Numbered from the stretch's first letter, positions 1-7,674 are shown. The stretch is 64,000 nt of DNA from Sinosporangium siamense (GCF_016863435.1 NZ_BOOW01000038.1:62001-126000), one strand, 5' to 3'. Translations and numbers: made by a program. The notes: a model not told the origin generated them from the letters alone.

Positions 1-72
1 GCGGGGACAGGATTTGAACCTGCGACCTGCGGATTATGAGCCCGCCGAGCTACCGAACTGCTCCACCCCGCG
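1..72 (-). tRNA. tRNA-fMet (CAT), initiator, 3' end cut by window edge
   Basis: Read on the minus strand, the sequence folds as a full cloverleaf with anticodon CAT in loop CTCATAA and T-loop TTCAAAT. The 5' acceptor strand is CGCGGGG, so position 1 is a C that cannot pair normally with A72, the hallmark of a bacterial initiator tRNA. The last acceptor base, the discriminator and any CCA lie outside the window. The anticodon stem ends in G-C, G-C, G-U instead of the usual three G-C pairs (31:39 is G-U). Confidence 0.95.
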
Positions 73-507
73 TCGTTGTGTCTCAACCATACCCGATTCC
101 GCGGGGCTGCGACGCCGAATCGAATGCCTCGGCGGCTTGCCATGCGTCAAACCGCTTCCTTGGCTGTGCCGTACACCCCTCCTGAACTGCGGTTATGCGA
201 TGCTCCACGGTGCGGAGAGGATCTTTGAAGAAAGTACGGCAAAGCCGGGCATCGGGCGATGAATCCCGGTGGCGTGATCGACATGCTCCTGCTTCAGCTT
301 GAACGGGAAGCCGCGCACCGGTTGGCGCGGTCGGGAACCTGCGAGGTCAGGCCAGAGTTTCCCCCGGATCGGGGCGGAGTGTGGCTTTGGGTGAGTCCCC
401 GCACTCCCACACCGGCGAAGACGTCCCTGTGGAGTGCCGCACGCCATGCGTTCGACCCGCTCAAGAGGCTTAAGCGAGCTTTCGCGAGAGCGCCGATCTC
501 CCGCTTC
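73..507. other. Intergenic region, no gene recognised
   Basis: I see no convincing gene between the tRNA and the end of the M15 peptidase gene. Reading frames here are short, lack ribosome binding sites and give low-complexity Arg/Pro-rich translations. The only recurrent element is one copy of the short motif GGCTGTGCCGTAC near 161-173, which recurs across the window. Confidence 0.5.
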
Positions 508-1263
508 TCAGCCGCCGGCCTTGCTGAAGTGCTGGTAGTCCCTGATGGGCGTCCAGTAGCCGCCCCATTCCCAGCCCTCGGCCTTGAACGCCTTGACCAC
601 GCGGTCGCCCGGGTTGATCACGCCAGGCTTGTCCAAAGGCCGTTTCGCAAACTTGCGGGCGTTTGTGTGGGCCACAGAACCGTCCGAGGACACGTAGGGA
701 TTCTCGCGGGGGTTGATGTCGATGGCTCTGCCGTACGCGTGCTGGGACCACTTGCTGGAACCTGTCGCCGGGCGGCAGTTGAAGGCGGAGGTGTTGTCGA
801 CTTCGATCGAGTCGAAGTCGCTGCCCTTGTAGACGTCAACGAGTTGCATGCGGGCGATGGGGAACCGCCAGTCGTAGAGCTTTTTGAACACGGTGGTGAT
901 GTCGCCGGTGACCGCCTTGTTCACGACGAGTTCGCCGGTGTGGGGCTTGTCGTCGAATCCCCAGTAGGTCAGCGTGACCTTTCTGAGGTCGCCCAGGGAA
1001 ACCGGGCATCCAGGTCGCCACGAGTATTTGACCTCGTTCCTCGTCACCTCTGTGACTTTGGCGGCGAAGGCAGCGGTGGGCGTGGGGCTCGGGGAGGTCG
1101 CGGTGGGGATGGGATCGGCAGGGGCCGGCGTGCCGGACAGCGTGGGCGAGGACGCCTGCGTGCCGCCGCACGCCGCGGCGGTCGCGGCCAGGCACACGAG
1201 GACGAGCGCGCCCGTGACCCGCGGCAGCCTCGCGGTCTTCGTTGACAAGCGTGAGTATCGCAT
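508..1263 (-). CDS. Secreted M15-family D-Ala-D-Ala peptidase-like lipoprotein
   Basis: A 251-residue predicted lipoprotein. The N-terminal signal peptide ends in a lipobox (TAAAC, Cys32), followed by a Pro/Thr/Ser-rich linker to about residue 65 and then a peptidase M15-type domain. The zinc site is visible: His175 and Asp182 in SQHAYGRAID and His245 in YQHFS. This family (VanX/VanY/DacB type) cleaves D-alanyl peptide bonds in peptidoglycan stems, so a cell-wall role outside the membrane is inferred. ATG at 1263 gives a normal signal peptide. A TTG at 1311 preceded by AGGAG is an alternative start that would add 16 residues. Monocistronic, adjacent to merR on the same strand. Confidence 0.85.
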   Translation of the reverse strand: MRYSRLSTKTARLPRVTGALVLVCLAATAAACGGTQASSPTLSGTPAPADPIPTATSPSPTPTAAFAAKVTEVTRNEVKYSWRPGCPVSLGDLRKVTLTYWGFDDKPHTGELVVNKAVTGDITTVFKKLYDWRFPIARMQLVDVYKGSDFDSIEVDNTSAFNCRPATGSSKWSQHAYGRAIDINPRENPYVSSDGSVAHTNARKFAKRPLDKPGVINPGDRVVKAFKAEGWEWGGYWTPIRDYQHFSKAGG

Positions 1264-1437
1264 GCGGCAGTTTATGCGATGCGTAACTGTGACATCTCGC
1301 AGGGTGATCAAGTCGGCGTGAATCTCCTGTGGGCACGGGTGTTTCCGCGCGTCGCGTGATTTCGGCTCGGGATCCGGATTGGTGGCGGCACGGCTGTGCC
1401 GTACGGCTGGCTTTCGGGTGGGCGCCGTCTCGGGCTT

Positions 1438-2406
1438 TCACGGTGTGACGCGGTGGAGCAGGGCGTCGCGGATCCAGTGGTGTGCCACGGTGGGTTCGAG
1501 GGGAATGGGCTCCCCGTTGATGATCGCGATCAGCTGCCAGTGGCGTTCGGATCGGGGGTCGTGATCGGCGTAACCCTTTGCCAGTGTGCGCCGGAAATCC
1601 TCGCCGTCCTTCTCCAGATGCATCTCGGCCATGAGTGCCATGGCGTGGTCGAGAACCGGCTCGGCCTCCGGTGAAGTGGGGAGGACACCGCTCACCTTGG
1701 CCTCGATCACCGCCTCGACGATCATATTGTTGATACGCCAGATGGCCTCCGCCTGGTATGGGGCGGCGCCGGACGCGTCGACGCGATCCCAATAGCCGCT
1801 GTGGTCTTGGCGCAGCGAGTCGCGGTAATCGTCGTCGGCCAGCAGTGTGGCGAGTTCGAGCCACGCGTCGAGTTGGGCCGAGGTGGGGTCTTCCGGGAGT
1901 TGCGGCAGCATGGCCTCCCGCATTCCGGCGAGCCAGGTCGCCAATGCCTCGCTGCCGCTGCCCACGTCACTGAGAAATCCGTCGAGGAGCACTTCCATTT
2001 CAGCCGCGCCGACTTTGCCCAGGGTGTTGAGCCGGTTGAGGTCTTCTTCTGTGGGGTCGCCTCGTTCGAGTGCGGCGCGCAGCACTGTCCGTGTGCGCTG
2101 AAGCGACCGCACCTGGGCTTCCACGGCCCTGAGCTGGAGTGACAGCACCTCGACGAGTTCGTTTCCCTTGACGCCGCCTTTGAGGGCCAGGGAGCGGATG
2201 GTGGCGAGGTCGAGGCCGATCTCGCGGAGGGTACGGATCAGTCCGAGTCTGGCCCGGTCGGCTTCGCCGTACAGGCGGTAGCCCGCTGGGGTGCGTTCAC
2301 GTTCGGGAAGCACACCGGTGTCGGAGTAGAACCTGATGGTCTTCACGGGTGTGCCGGACAACTTGGAGAGTTGTCCAATTGTGTAACCTTCGCGCGATCT
2401 AGCCAT
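1438..2406 (-). CDS. MerR-family transcriptional regulator
   Basis: 322 residues. The N-terminal MerR winged helix-turn-helix (about residues 8-75) includes YTIGQLSKLSGTPVKTIRFY and RLYGEADRARL, followed by a long helix (about 75-120) that forms the usual antiparallel dimerisation coiled coil. The remaining 200 residues are an effector domain I do not recognise; there is no obvious TipAS domain and no metal-binding Cys cluster. The gene is divergent from an L11 paralog with only 54 bp between the start codons. That gap carries a long-spacer MerR-style promoter, so control of the L11 paralog is the simplest inference. The ligand is unknown. Confidence 0.85.
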   Translation of the reverse strand: MARSREGYTIGQLSKLSGTPVKTIRFYSDTGVLPERERTPAGYRLYGEADRARLGLIRTLREIGLDLATIRSLALKGGVKGNELVEVLSLQLRAVEAQVRSLQRTRTVLRAALERGDPTEEDLNRLNTLGKVGAAEMEVLLDGFLSDVGSGSEALATWLAGMREAMLPQLPEDPTSAQLDAWLELATLLADDDYRDSLRQDHSGYWDRVDASGAAPYQAEAIWRINNMIVEAVIEAKVSGVLPTSPEAEPVLDHAMALMAEMHLEKDGEDFRRTLAKGYADHDPRSERHWQLIAIINGEPIPLEPTVAHHWIRDALLHRVTP

Positions 2407-2422
2407 GGTCCATTAATTCCGT

Positions 2423-2453
2423 TTGAGTCTCCAGTAACTGGACACTTTAGCGT
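2423..2453 (+). promoter_or_regulatory. MerR-type promoter/operator of the L11 paralog
   Basis: TTGAGT (2423-2428) and TAGCGT (2448-2453) are separated by 19 bp, the stretched spacing typical of MerR-controlled promoters. The dyad CCAGTAACTGG (2431-2441) lies inside the spacer. TAGCGT ends 7 nt before the ATG at 2461, so the transcript may be leaderless; no Shine-Dalgarno sequence is visible. Confidence 0.6.
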
Positions 2454-2460
2454 GGCGGGC

Positions 2461-2886
2461 ATGGCAAAGAAGAAGATCAGCAGAGTAATCAAGATCCAAG
2501 TCAAAGCAGGCGAGGCCAGTCCGGCGACGGTCGGCAAGGACCTGGGACCGGCCGGCATCAATCTGATGGATTTCTGCCGGCAGTACAACGCGGCCACTCA
2601 GGAGCAGCGTGGCTTCGTGGTGCCGGCCGTGATCACGGTGTTCGAGGATCGTTCCTTCGAACTCGCGACCAAGATGCCGACGACCGCGTCCCTCTTGCGG
2701 CGTGTCGCGGGGATCGGCGGTGGAAGCACCCGTCCGGGGCACCAGACGGCTGCCACGATCACCCGTGAGCAGTTGCGCGAGGTGGCCAAGACCAAGCTTC
2801 CCGACCTCAACACCACCGACCTCGACGAGGCGGAGAAGATCATCGCTGGGACGGCACGCTCAATGGGCCTCAGCGTCAAAGGATGA
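2461..2886 (+). CDS. Diverged paralog of 50S ribosomal protein L11
   Basis: 141 residues, full length for L11, starting MAKKK and ending in the conserved GTARSMG segment. Both L11 domains are present. It is isolated: the usual rplA/nusG/rplJL neighbours are absent, so this is probably a second copy. In the loop that is normally PPVGPALGQ (E. coli residues 22-30) this protein reads ATVGKDLGP: the prolines at positions 22, 23 and 26 are replaced by Ala, Thr and Lys. These prolines contact thiopeptides such as thiostrepton, and substitutions there are known to cause resistance. An inducible, drug-insensitive L11 under the adjacent MerR regulator is inferred, not shown. Confidence 0.85.
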   Translation: MAKKKISRVIKIQVKAGEASPATVGKDLGPAGINLMDFCRQYNAATQEQRGFVVPAVITVFEDRSFELATKMPTTASLLRRVAGIGGGSTRPGHQTAATITREQLREVAKTKLPDLNTTDLDEAEKIIAGTARSMGLSVKG

Positions 2887-3020
2887 CCGTCACCCCAGGG
2901 GGCGACATAGCACTGCAAGTTAGCCAACCCCCTGGGCTGACGGCAAGACCTTGTTCGATCCTTTATTCGAAAGACATCGCGCACCTGTTCGATCTGGGGG
3001 TACAGTCGTGCCTCATCGGA

Positions 3021-3036
3021 TCGAACATGGGTTCGG
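3021..3036. promoter_or_regulatory. Candidate LexA (SOS) box in a 387-bp intergenic region
   Basis: TCGAACATGGGTTCGG matches the actinobacterial SOS-box pattern TCGAAC-N4-GTTCGA at 11 of 12 positions. Related half-sites occur upstream (GTTCGATC near 2953, ATTCGAAA near 2965, GTTCGATC near 2988). The region 2887-3273 otherwise holds no convincing gene; an ATG at 3070 opens a frame continuous with the downstream ATPase but has weaker initiation signals. The box lies about 240 bp upstream of the ATPase start, so SOS control of that gene is possible but uncertain. Confidence 0.5.
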
Positions 3037-3273
3037 ACACACGTCCGCCCAGGTGGAAGCAGGTGGGTCATGGCGATGCTCGGAGCACAGACGGCGGTGC
3101 GCCACGCCGCGTGTCCGCAGACACCAGGCGTTCCCTCGGCTCTCGCGCCCGGACACCGCATGCCCCTGCCTCTGCCGGGCAGGCGGTCGCCGGAGAGGCG
3201 TCGCGCGACACGCCGTAGCACTTTCTACGAAGGTCTAGGACGTCCGCTATACCCCGTCATAAAGTCGGAGAGC

Positions 3274-4455
3274 GTGGACCCCGTGCGCAATCCTTACGCC
3301 CCCGGAGCGGGGCAGCGCCCCCCTGAGCTCGCGGGGCGCGATCGTGAACTGCAGCAATTCGAAGTCGTGCTCGAGCGGGTGGCCCGAGGCCGCCCCGAGC
3401 GCAGCATGGTCCTGACCGGCCTCCGCGGTGTGGGCAAGACGGTGCTTCTCAACACGTTCAAGTCCATGGCCATGCAACGGCTATGGGGCACCGGCAAGAT
3501 CGAGGCCCGGCCCGAGCAGTCCATTCGGCGTCCCGTGTCGGCGGCGCTGCACATGGCGGTGCGCGAGCTCGCGCCGCGCCATCGGGCACCGGAGCGCATT
3601 GAGCATTTCCTTGGTGTGCTGAAGGCTTTCGCGATGCGAGATCCCTCGGCGGCGAAAGGCACGTCGCACTGGTCGCCGGGCATCGACGTGCCGGCCACCC
3701 GCGGGCGGGCCGACTCCGGCGATCTGGAGATCGACCTCACCGAGTTGTTCGTCGACGCCGCGAGCGTCGCCACCGATCTCGGTGTCGGCATCGCGCTCTT
3801 CATCGACGAGATGCAGGACGTCCAGCCGTCCGACGTCTCGGCGCTCTGCGTCGCCTGTCATGAGTTGTCGCAGAGCGGTGGGCCGCTCATCGTGGTGGGT
3901 GCGGGGCTCCCTCATCTGCCGAGTGTGCTCAGTGCCAGCAAGAGCTATTCCGAGCGCTTGTTTAGATATGCCCGCATTGACCGGCTCGACCGGGAGGCCG
4001 CCGATCACGCTCTGCTGGCACCCGCCGAGCGCGAGGGGGTGACCTTCACGCAGGAGGCGCTCGACGCGCTCTATGAGGCCGCCGATGGTTATCCCTACTT
4101 CGTGCAGGCCTATGGGAAGGTCGCCTGGGACGTAGCGCCTCGATCACCGATCACAGCAGACGACGTGAAGATGGCCGCTCCCGAGGCCGAGGAGGAGCTG
4201 GCCGTCGGTTTCTTCGGCAGCCGATATGAGCGGGCGACCCCCGCCGAGCGTGACTACATGCATGCGATGGCGTCGATCGGCGACGAGCCGGTGGCCACGG
4301 CCGAGGTCGCCGAGGCTCTTGGCCGCAAGCCGTCCAGCCTGTCCCCGGCCCGCGACAGCCTGATCAAGAAAGGCCTGATCTATAGCGCGGAGCGCGGCCT
4401 GATCGCCTTCACCGTGCCCCATTTCAGTAAGTTCCTCCGTGCGCAGCCGCTCTAG
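3274..4455 (+). CDS. ORC/STAND-like AAA ATPase
   Basis: 393 residues from GTG 3274, preceded by CGGAG at a suitable distance; the conserved actinobacterial N-terminus MDPVRNPYAPGAG supports this start. Walker A is GLRGVGKT (49-56). A Walker B with FIDEMQD follows near residue 175, then a sensor-like GAGLPHLP, and a winged-helix-like C-terminus (EVAEALGRKPSSLSPARDSL). The fold is that of archaeal-type/ORC-Cdc6-like ATPases that couple nucleotide binding to DNA or partner binding. The physiological role is not known to me. The next gene, a small CxxC protein, follows after 72 bp. Confidence 0.8.
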   Translation: MDPVRNPYAPGAGQRPPELAGRDRELQQFEVVLERVARGRPERSMVLTGLRGVGKTVLLNTFKSMAMQRLWGTGKIEARPEQSIRRPVSAALHMAVRELAPRHRAPERIEHFLGVLKAFAMRDPSAAKGTSHWSPGIDVPATRGRADSGDLEIDLTELFVDAASVATDLGVGIALFIDEMQDVQPSDVSALCVACHELSQSGGPLIVVGAGLPHLPSVLSASKSYSERLFRYARIDRLDREAADHALLAPAEREGVTFTQEALDALYEAADGYPYFVQAYGKVAWDVAPRSPITADDVKMAAPEAEEELAVGFFGSRYERATPAERDYMHAMASIGDEPVATAEVAEALGRKPSSLSPARDSLIKKGLIYSAERGLIAFTVPHFSKFLRAQPL

Positions 4456-4527
4456 CGGAGGCACTCCCTAGAACACCCGCGACCGGATAACCCTCACGTT
4501 GTACGGTGCGGGAGGAGGGCAGACGTC

Positions 4528-4809
4528 ATGGGAGACGAGCAGATCACGACCATCGGCGGGTGTTACGCATGCAAGCGCACCTTCAGCTTCATCCCTGCGA
4601 GTGTCACGACCGTCACCGTCGATCCCGAGACCGGTCTTCCTCCGGGAATGACGGTGTTAGGCACCAGCCGTGAGCCGACCCCGGAGGCCCTGGCCAGATC
4701 GGTCAAGAAACCCATCTGCCCCGACTGCATCGACAAGGCAAAAGCATTCCTGCACCCGCCCGCTCCTCAGTTCGACACCTGGCCCCGAGGCAACCCGCAT
4801 CGCGACTGA
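4528..4809 (+). CDS. Small CxxC zinc-ribbon-like protein, function unknown
   Basis: 93 residues, starting after a strong ribosome binding site (GGGAGGAGGG). It carries two CxxC pairs, CYAC (residues 12-15) and CPDC (about 71-74), separated by a variable segment containing DPETGLPPG, and ends Pro-rich. The two pairs could bind one zinc ion. Similar small proteins occur in actinobacteria and their phages, but I cannot assign a function. It follows the ATPase gene in the same direction. Confidence 0.75.
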   Translation: MGDEQITTIGGCYACKRTFSFIPASVTTVTVDPETGLPPGMTVLGTSREPTPEALARSVKKPICPDCIDKAKAFLHPPAPQFDTWPRGNPHRD

Positions 4810-4988
4810 CAGGCGAACACGGTCGGCGGGTCGGCTCGTGTGAACCGCTCATCATCGCGGCCGCCTCAACTCATCATCAGCTCATGGGTTCCAGCGGGAC
4901 CTACGAGGACTTACCAGATCACAGCGCTATCGCACAGGTGTTCGAGTAGGATGGCTCACCTGGAGAGGCGCCTGTCCGCTCCCTAGTC

Positions 4989-5032
4989 CTCTATATGGGT
5001 CTCTAGTGGAGAAGCTAGAGACCCATATAGAG
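4989..5032. terminator. Bidirectional terminator hairpin with 18-bp perfect stem
   Basis: CTCTATATGGGTCTCTAG (4989-5006) and its exact reverse complement (5015-5032) flank an 8-nt loop. It sits between two convergent genes, 5 bp past the stop of the minus-strand gene. There is no T-run, as is common in actinobacteria. The stem is unusually long and AT-rich for this genome. Confidence 0.75.
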
Positions 5033-5037
5033 CTCAA

Positions 5038-5874
5038 TCAAACTGTCACGGGCACCGTGTCGGGCGCGGTGGCGGTCACGATCTCTCCGCCGTCCATGCC
5101 CACGACGGCCACCTTGATCGGAGGCTTTCTTCCGCTCAGATAGACCGCGAAGACCACGTCGACCGCCTCCCCCGTAGGAGTGCGCCCCCGATAGGAGAAG
5201 AACCTCCAGCACAGCTCCCGCCAACTGTCAGTGGGCTCCTCCGAGCTGAGCATCTCCTTGTGAGTGCGCCAAGCCGTGCTCGACCGCAGCCGCGCGAGCG
5301 CGCTCGACGCCGGTAGGGGGCGCCGCTCGCACGGAGCCCGATACCTGAGGCGTGCCACGGTCTCCTCGATCTCCGGAGAGCAGACTGCCAGCAACGCCAT
5401 CCCGCCCACCGCCGAGAAGACCATGAACCACGAGAGGTTGACGAACAACCACCAGCCCGGCTCGTTCAGCCACAACAGCCCGACCGACATGGCGGTGAGA
5501 ACCGTCGTTCTCGCCAGTGACCGGCGTTCCACCGGCGTCGCACTCACGTCCCCGAAGCACCCACACCCCACATCCGGCCGCCGGCGCCGCAGTTCCCACA
5601 AGACATAGGTCGACATCGCGAAGAACGCGATCGTCGCCCACCGAAAGAAGACGTGAGCGGTCGCGATGAGTCCGGCCGCGAGGACCAGCTCCACCAACGC
5701 ACAACACACCAACACCGGCGATCGCCACCGGGCCGGCACCAAGGCTGCGGGCCCGAGCTGGCTCATGCCTCCGGGTTCGGCCCGCCTGCGCACAGTCACC
5801 ACCTTGGCCAGAGCACCCACAGTCAAAAGGAGGGCGACGACCGGCAGTTGCGATACGGCGATCATGTCGAGCAC
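5038..5874 (-). CDS. MauE/DoxX-family redox membrane protein with C-terminal extension
   Basis: 278 residues. About four transmembrane helices occupy the first 170 residues, with the MauE signature CGCFGD on the loop after the second or third helix. An extra soluble region of about 100 residues follows (CWRFFSYRGRTPTGEAVDV and onward) whose function I do not recognise. MauE proteins partner exported Cys-rich proteins and thioredoxin-like proteins in disulfide formation. The gene starts 4 bp after the stop of a Tat-exported Cys-rich protein, so the two form an operon and the upstream product is the likely client. A second MauE lies at 43.6-44.2 kb in a larger Mau-like cluster. Confidence 0.75.
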   Translation of the reverse strand: MLDMIAVSQLPVVALLLTVGALAKVVTVRRRAEPGGMSQLGPAALVPARWRSPVLVCCALVELVLAAGLIATAHVFFRWATIAFFAMSTYVLWELRRRRPDVGCGCFGDVSATPVERRSLARTTVLTAMSVGLLWLNEPGWWLFVNLSWFMVFSAVGGMALLAVCSPEIEETVARLRYRAPCERRPLPASSALARLRSSTAWRTHKEMLSSEEPTDSWRELCWRFFSYRGRTPTGEAVDVVFAVYLSGRKPPIKVAVVGMDGGEIVTATAPDTVPVTV

Positions 5875-5878
5875 TGAG

Positions 5879-6847
5879 TCACCCCACTCCGATTCTGACG
5901 TTGAAGCAACCCTTGATCAGGTCACCGCCGAGTTCCACAAAGCTCGCGGGTGCGAGCTCCGCGATCCGACCGCGGGGCGAGGTGCCACACTCCACGCATC
6001 GGTCACAGAAGCCACCCGAGACGCATCCACACGCCACTATCTGAACATCCTCGGAGCGTCCTGTGCAGACGTTGTGCACTACCAGCATTGACCCCAGTGC
6101 GAGATAAGGCAGGCCCACGCATGATTTGCCAGATTCGTCGCAGCCGACGTCTTCCTGCTCCACCATTGGGTAGGCGGCACCACGCTCATCGTCGTCGAAA
6201 GAGTCCGACCACGTTGCCGTGCCCGAGATGCGGGATTGCGTCCCGCCATAGGCGGGAGGAGGCGGAGGCGCGAGACCCGCCCGATAAGCGGGCTGGGAGG
6301 TCGCCGGGAGATAGGCATACGACACGCCCCCTTCCCGCACGCCGATCGCATCGAACAGATAGCCGGGATCAAACTGTGGATGCCGCACCCGCAGGCGCCC
6401 CGACGCGCGATACGGCACCACGACTGTGCGACGCCCACGATGCGGCCCGCAGTCCAACTCGACGATCTGGTCCTTCGGCTTGCCGCCAGGAGAGCCTTCC
6501 GCCGTGATTGAGAGGATTTTTCCGGTGATCCTTGTGACGTCCGCCCATATCCTCTCGGCGACCGTGCCCTCCCGCACCGCCCTGACGATCGCGCGTGCTC
6601 CCACCGGCAGATCCGCCGGCGCAAGCACACCGCCTCGCCATGCGGTCACCCACGGCGCCACGACCAGCCGTGCCTCGCCGCCATCCGCGGTCTCCAGCAC
6701 GATCATGTGTGGACTGACGTCCACGATCGTGCCTGACACTGCGTGAAGCGCCTGTTCTCTGCCGACCGCCGGTGCCGGCGGATTGACCGTCCGTCCTAGC
6801 GCCGCTGCCGCCAGGACACGACGGCGGTCAATGCCGGGATACGGCAT
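5879..6847 (-). CDS. Tat-exported Cys-rich protein with double-psi-barrel-like C-terminus
   Basis: 322 residues from ATG 6847 behind AAGGAGAGG. The N-terminus has a twin-arginine-like signal (DRRRVLAAAALG). Residues about 37-180 look like beta-rich domains, then comes a Pro/Gly linker. The last 90 residues hold about ten cysteines (ending CGCVSGGFCDRCVECG) and the segment GRIAELAPASFVELGGDL, which resembles RlpA/expansin-type double-psi barrels. It is translated just ahead of the MauE-like gene, which fits an exported protein needing several disulfides. Enzymatic function is unknown; a cell-wall or structural role is a guess. Confidence 0.65.
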   Translation of the reverse strand: MPYPGIDRRRVLAAAALGRTVNPPAPAVGREQALHAVSGTIVDVSPHMIVLETADGGEARLVVAPWVTAWRGGVLAPADLPVGARAIVRAVREGTVAERIWADVTRITGKILSITAEGSPGGKPKDQIVELDCGPHRGRRTVVVPYRASGRLRVRHPQFDPGYLFDAIGVREGGVSYAYLPATSQPAYRAGLAPPPPPAYGGTQSRISGTATWSDSFDDDERGAAYPMVEQEDVGCDESGKSCVGLPYLALGSMLVVHNVCTGRSEDVQIVACGCVSGGFCDRCVECGTSPRGRIAELAPASFVELGGDLIKGCFNVRIGVG

Positions 6848-6885
6848 CGCCTCTCCTTAAACACGGTGGGTGGGGTGCTTAGCCT

Positions 6886-6891
6886 AGGGTC
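6886..6891 (-). promoter_or_regulatory. Possible -10 element for the Cys-rich protein operon
   Basis: On the minus strand TAGGCT fits TANNNT and lies about 40 nt upstream of the ribosome binding site of the 6847 gene, downstream of the terminator-like hairpin. The matching -35 element is weak (TGCAAG-like). Confidence 0.35.
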
Positions 6892-6926
6892 ACACGGTTT
6901 CCCCCACTTGCAGCCTGCTTCGAGAT

Positions 6927-6953
6927 AAAAACCCCCGCAGTCGCCACTGCGGG
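6927..6953 (-). terminator. Intrinsic terminator on minus strand without an upstream gene
   Basis: CCCGCAGT (6934-6941) and ACTGCGGG (6946-6953) form a perfect 8-bp stem with a 4-nt loop. On the minus strand it is followed by GG and five T residues. No minus-strand gene lies between it and the plus-strand sigma factor gene, so it may end a small RNA or act as an attenuator in the leader of the 6847 gene. Confidence 0.7.
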
Positions 6954-7093
6954 TAGCAAAATACCTATCCCTGGTAGAACGCGAGATATCCCAGTTCGGG
7001 ATAAAGGCAAATTAGGCTCGCCAACCGGGCTCATGCCGTACCTGAGCCTTGATGGGGTGTGCCACTCTCCTCGGGGAAGCTTTGCTTTGGGCG

Positions 7094-7116
7094 GAGCGAA
7101 ACCTGTATTTTCGCTC
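7094..7116. promoter_or_regulatory. Inverted repeat upstream of the sigma factor gene
   Basis: GAGCGAAA (7094-7101) and TTTCGCTC (7109-7116) are perfect reverse complements around a 7-nt spacer, 40 nt upstream of the sigma gene start. A second small dyad, GCAGTC-GCA-GACTGC, follows at about 7126-7140. Either may be an operator or leader hairpin. Confidence 0.4.
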
Positions 7117-7155
7117 AGCCGAAATGCAGTCGCAGACTGCGATTCTGGCCACGAG

Positions 7156-7674
7156 ATGCTCACGAACAACTCGTCGTTGAGTGGCGAGAGACATGAGGAG
7201 TTCCGCGAGTACGTCCTCACTCGCGGGCCCGCGCTGCTGCGTGTCGCGCACCAGCTCACCGGGCACCCCGCGGATGCGGAGGACCTACTCCAGACTGCTC
7301 TGGCCAGCACCTTCCACGCGTGGAACCGTATTCATGACCGGAGTGCGCTGGATGGATATGTCCGGCGCGCCATGGTCAACATCAACATATCGTGGTGGCG
7401 GCGGCGGAAAATCGATGAATACCCCGCCGAAGAGCTCCCCGACGTGCCCACCGACGATGCCGACCTCGCCTTGAGCGAGCAACTCGACCAAGCCCTCAAC
7501 CGGCTGCCCACGCGCATGCGGGCGGCCATCGTCCTGCGTTACTACGAAGATCTCACCGAACAAGAGATCGCCAAACGGCTCGGCATCAGCGTCGGCACCG
7601 TGAAAAGCACCGTCTCTCGGGCCATGGCGAAACTGCGCGGTCACCTTGAGATCGGCAACCCGCCCCCCACTTAG
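7156..7674 (+). CDS. SigE-family RNA polymerase sigma factor
   Basis: 172 residues from ATG 7156. Region 2 (about residues 14-80) includes the segment around ADAEDLLQTAL and the basic WWRRRK stretch. Region 4 (about 115-165) has the helix-turn-helix LTEQEIAKRLGISVGTVKSTVSR. Size and sequence match the actinobacterial SigE family of ECF-like sigma factors. No anti-sigma gene is adjacent; the 3' end overlaps a convergent marR gene by 4 bp. An upstream in-frame ATG at 7033 would add 41 unlikely residues. Confidence 0.85.
   Translation: MLTNNSSLSGERHEEFREYVLTRGPALLRVAHQLTGHPADAEDLLQTALASTFHAWNRIHDRSALDGYVRRAMVNINISWWRRRKIDEYPAEELPDVPTDDADLALSEQLDQALNRLPTRMRAAIVLRYYEDLTEQEIAKRLGISVGTVKSTVSRAMAKLRGHLEIGNPPPT

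Noticed and set aside
259-1245. A 328-residue plus-strand frame opposite the M15 peptidase gene
   Set aside because: It is the antisense shadow of a gene with clear zinc ligands and a lipobox; no family resemblance or start signal.
1438-2406. Assigning the MerR protein as a TipA-type thiopeptide sensor
   Set aside because: The context is suggestive but the C-terminal domain does not show a recognisable TipAS pattern.
3070-3273. Longer start for the ORC-like ATPase at ATG 3070
   Set aside because: GTG 3274 has a good ribosome binding site and gives the conserved MDPVRNPYAPG start; the extension is Arg/Pro-rich filler.
6860-7000. Cyclic di-AMP (ydaO-type) riboswitch upstream of the Tat Cys-rich protein gene
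   Set aside because: Some GGGGGAAACC-like sequence is present, but the conserved blocks do not appear in the required order.
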